A stretch of 6,914 nt of DNA, taken from Scatosoma sp045632625 (lineage in GTDB: Bacteria > Bacillota > Clostridia > Christensenellales > Borkfalkiaceae). Below the pieces are notes generated by a model. That model was not told where the DNA came from, searched no databases, and was given only the letters and a program-made list of their open reading frames with translations. Numbering within the stretch: the stretch's first letter is position 1; each line of letters begins with the position of its first letter. The translations under genes were made by a program, and so were the position numbers. Shown piece by piece: positions 6,562 to 6,914 of this stretch. The stretch is taken from assembly GCA_045632625.1 (NCBI GenBank), contig JAZQWZ010000011.1, positions 1 to 6,914 of the forward strand, written 5' to 3'.

Positions 6562-6818
6562 TCTTTACGTCTTTATAATCTATGTATATGTAATGCAAAA
6601 CAAACTGGTTTCTTCCCTCAGTTATTCGCTTTGCAACGATGCCGTTGCAAAGCTATTGTAACCGTTTTTCTTTTGTAAAATCGTCTTGGACTATCAAGCG
6701 TTTATCCGCTTTTCGTCTATATACCGCCGGCATAGGTATTCATGCGAGTGATACATGGATAAGACGCTACAAAACATAATATAGTATATGCAACACCGTT
6801 AAAAAAAGACCGTGTTTT
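6562..6818. other. Intergenic stretch of 257 bp with strong secondary-structure potential, no protein gene seen
   Basis: No reading frame here has both a ribosome site and a plausible product. On the minus strand weak promoter-like boxes may serve the DUF308 gene: TATAAA at 6572-6577 with TTGCAT at 6593-6598 (15-bp spacing), or TATATT at 6778-6783 with a long leader. On the plus strand a TATAAT occurs at 6574-6579 without a good -35. The stretch also holds the 6628-6653 hairpin, a possible helix joining 6698-6707 with 6757-6767 (one bulged base) and a terminator-like element at 6791-6820. I recognise no known riboswitch or RNA family. Confidence 0.5.
6628..6653. repeat. Perfect 11-bp inverted repeat (hairpin)
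   Basis: GCTTTGCAACG (6628-6638) and CGTTGCAAAGC (6643-6653) flank a 4-nt loop ATGC. Outer GTTA (6621-6624) and TAAC (6659-6662) could extend it across an internal loop. Neither strand has a T-run directly after the stem, so it is not a standard terminator. It may be part of a structured RNA or a protein-binding palindrome. Confidence 0.8.
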
Positions 6819-6820
6819 TT
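6791..6820 (+). terminator. Possible plus-strand intrinsic terminator (weak)
   Basis: AACACCGT (6792-6799) can pair with ACCGTGTT (6809-6816) in 7 of 8 positions around an A-rich loop, and the stem runs into TTTTTT. Read on the minus strand the hairpin has no T-run after it, so it would end a + transcript, although no + strand gene is evident. It touches the end of the right-edge minus-strand gene. Confidence 0.35.
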
Positions 6821-6914
6821 ATAATTCAATAACGCGAAGCGTTGATAATACTTCGCGGTATTTATCTTGCGTAAAAGACACCTTGCCCGTTGTCATAACC
6901 GTAGCCGTACCAGC
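6819..6914 (-). CDS. C-terminal fragment of an unidentified protein (N-terminus off the right edge)
   Basis: An open minus-strand frame enters at the right edge and gives 31 residues, starting AGTATVMTTGKVSF and ending LSTLRVIEL, then TAA at 6819-6821. Supporting a real gene are its orientation, its Ala/Thr-rich then amphipathic composition and codon use like the neighbours (ACG, GTA, CGC). The fragment is too short for me to name a family. Its last codons contain a CGCGAAG/CTTCGCG inverted repeat (6833-6839 and 6851-6857). Confidence 0.6.
   Translation of the reverse strand, partial: AGTATVMTTGKVSFTQDKYREVLSTLRVIEL

Noticed and set aside
6732..6760. Very short + and - strand reading frames, such as an 8-codon minus-strand peptide
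   Set aside because: No ribosome binding site and no conserved context; they are expected by chance.
6562..6818. A known riboswitch, T-box leader, 6S RNA or hammerhead ribozyme
   Set aside because: I looked for the conserved cores (T-box AGGGTGGNACCGCG, hammerhead CTGANGA and GAAA, cobalamin GCCACTG) on both strands and found none.
1..6914. CRISPR arrays, tRNA genes, insertion sequences or phage genes
   Set aside because: No regularly spaced direct repeats, tRNA-like cloverleaf, transposase frame or terminal repeats were seen; apart from the 6562-6818 gap the window is ordinary chromosomal coding sequence.

Overview
The window looks like chromosomal DNA of an anaerobic, non-methanogenic bacterium, most likely a Bacillota/Clostridia-type organism. 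The evidence is strong AGGAG-type ribosome binding sites, a consensus TTGAAC-17-TATAAT promoter, a Bacillus-like class II fumarase start (MEYRIEKDTMGE) and bacterial-type HdrABC/MvhD proteins. The lineage is an inference from these traits. All recognisable genes lie on the minus strand, so transcription runs from high to low coordinates.

Layout, in transcription order. (1) 6819-6914 is the last 31 codons of an unidentified gene entering from the right edge. (2) 6562-6818 has no convincing protein gene but holds a perfect 11-bp hairpin, a possible long-range helix and a terminator-like element pointing in the + direction. (3) 6073-6552 encodes a small six-helix DUF308/HdeD-like membrane protein, followed by an intrinsic terminator (6022-6052). 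(4) A strong promoter at 5888-5916, overlapped by an inverted repeat, starts a tightly packed run of six genes: an L-lactate/malate dehydrogenase-family enzyme (4880-5830), class II fumarase fumC (3489-4865), hdrB (2688-3467), hdrC (2305-2691), hdrA (284-2275) and mvhD (1-296, cut by the left edge).

The six genes are separated by at most about 30 bp or overlap, and no terminator is visible between them, so they probably form one operon. The first two enzymes would interconvert oxaloacetate (or pyruvate/lactate), malate and fumarate. The last four encode an HdrABC-MvhD module of the flavin-based electron-bifurcation type: HdrA carries FAD and several Fe-S clusters, HdrB and HdrC form the arm that reduces or oxidises the partner substrate, and MvhD brings electrons from a separate dehydrogenase or hydrogenase. 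Placing this module in one operon with a reductive-TCA pair is the main point of interest. It suggests that the partner reaction may involve fumarate or malate redox chemistry rather than a methanogen heterodisulfide. The deciding genes would lie beyond the left edge.
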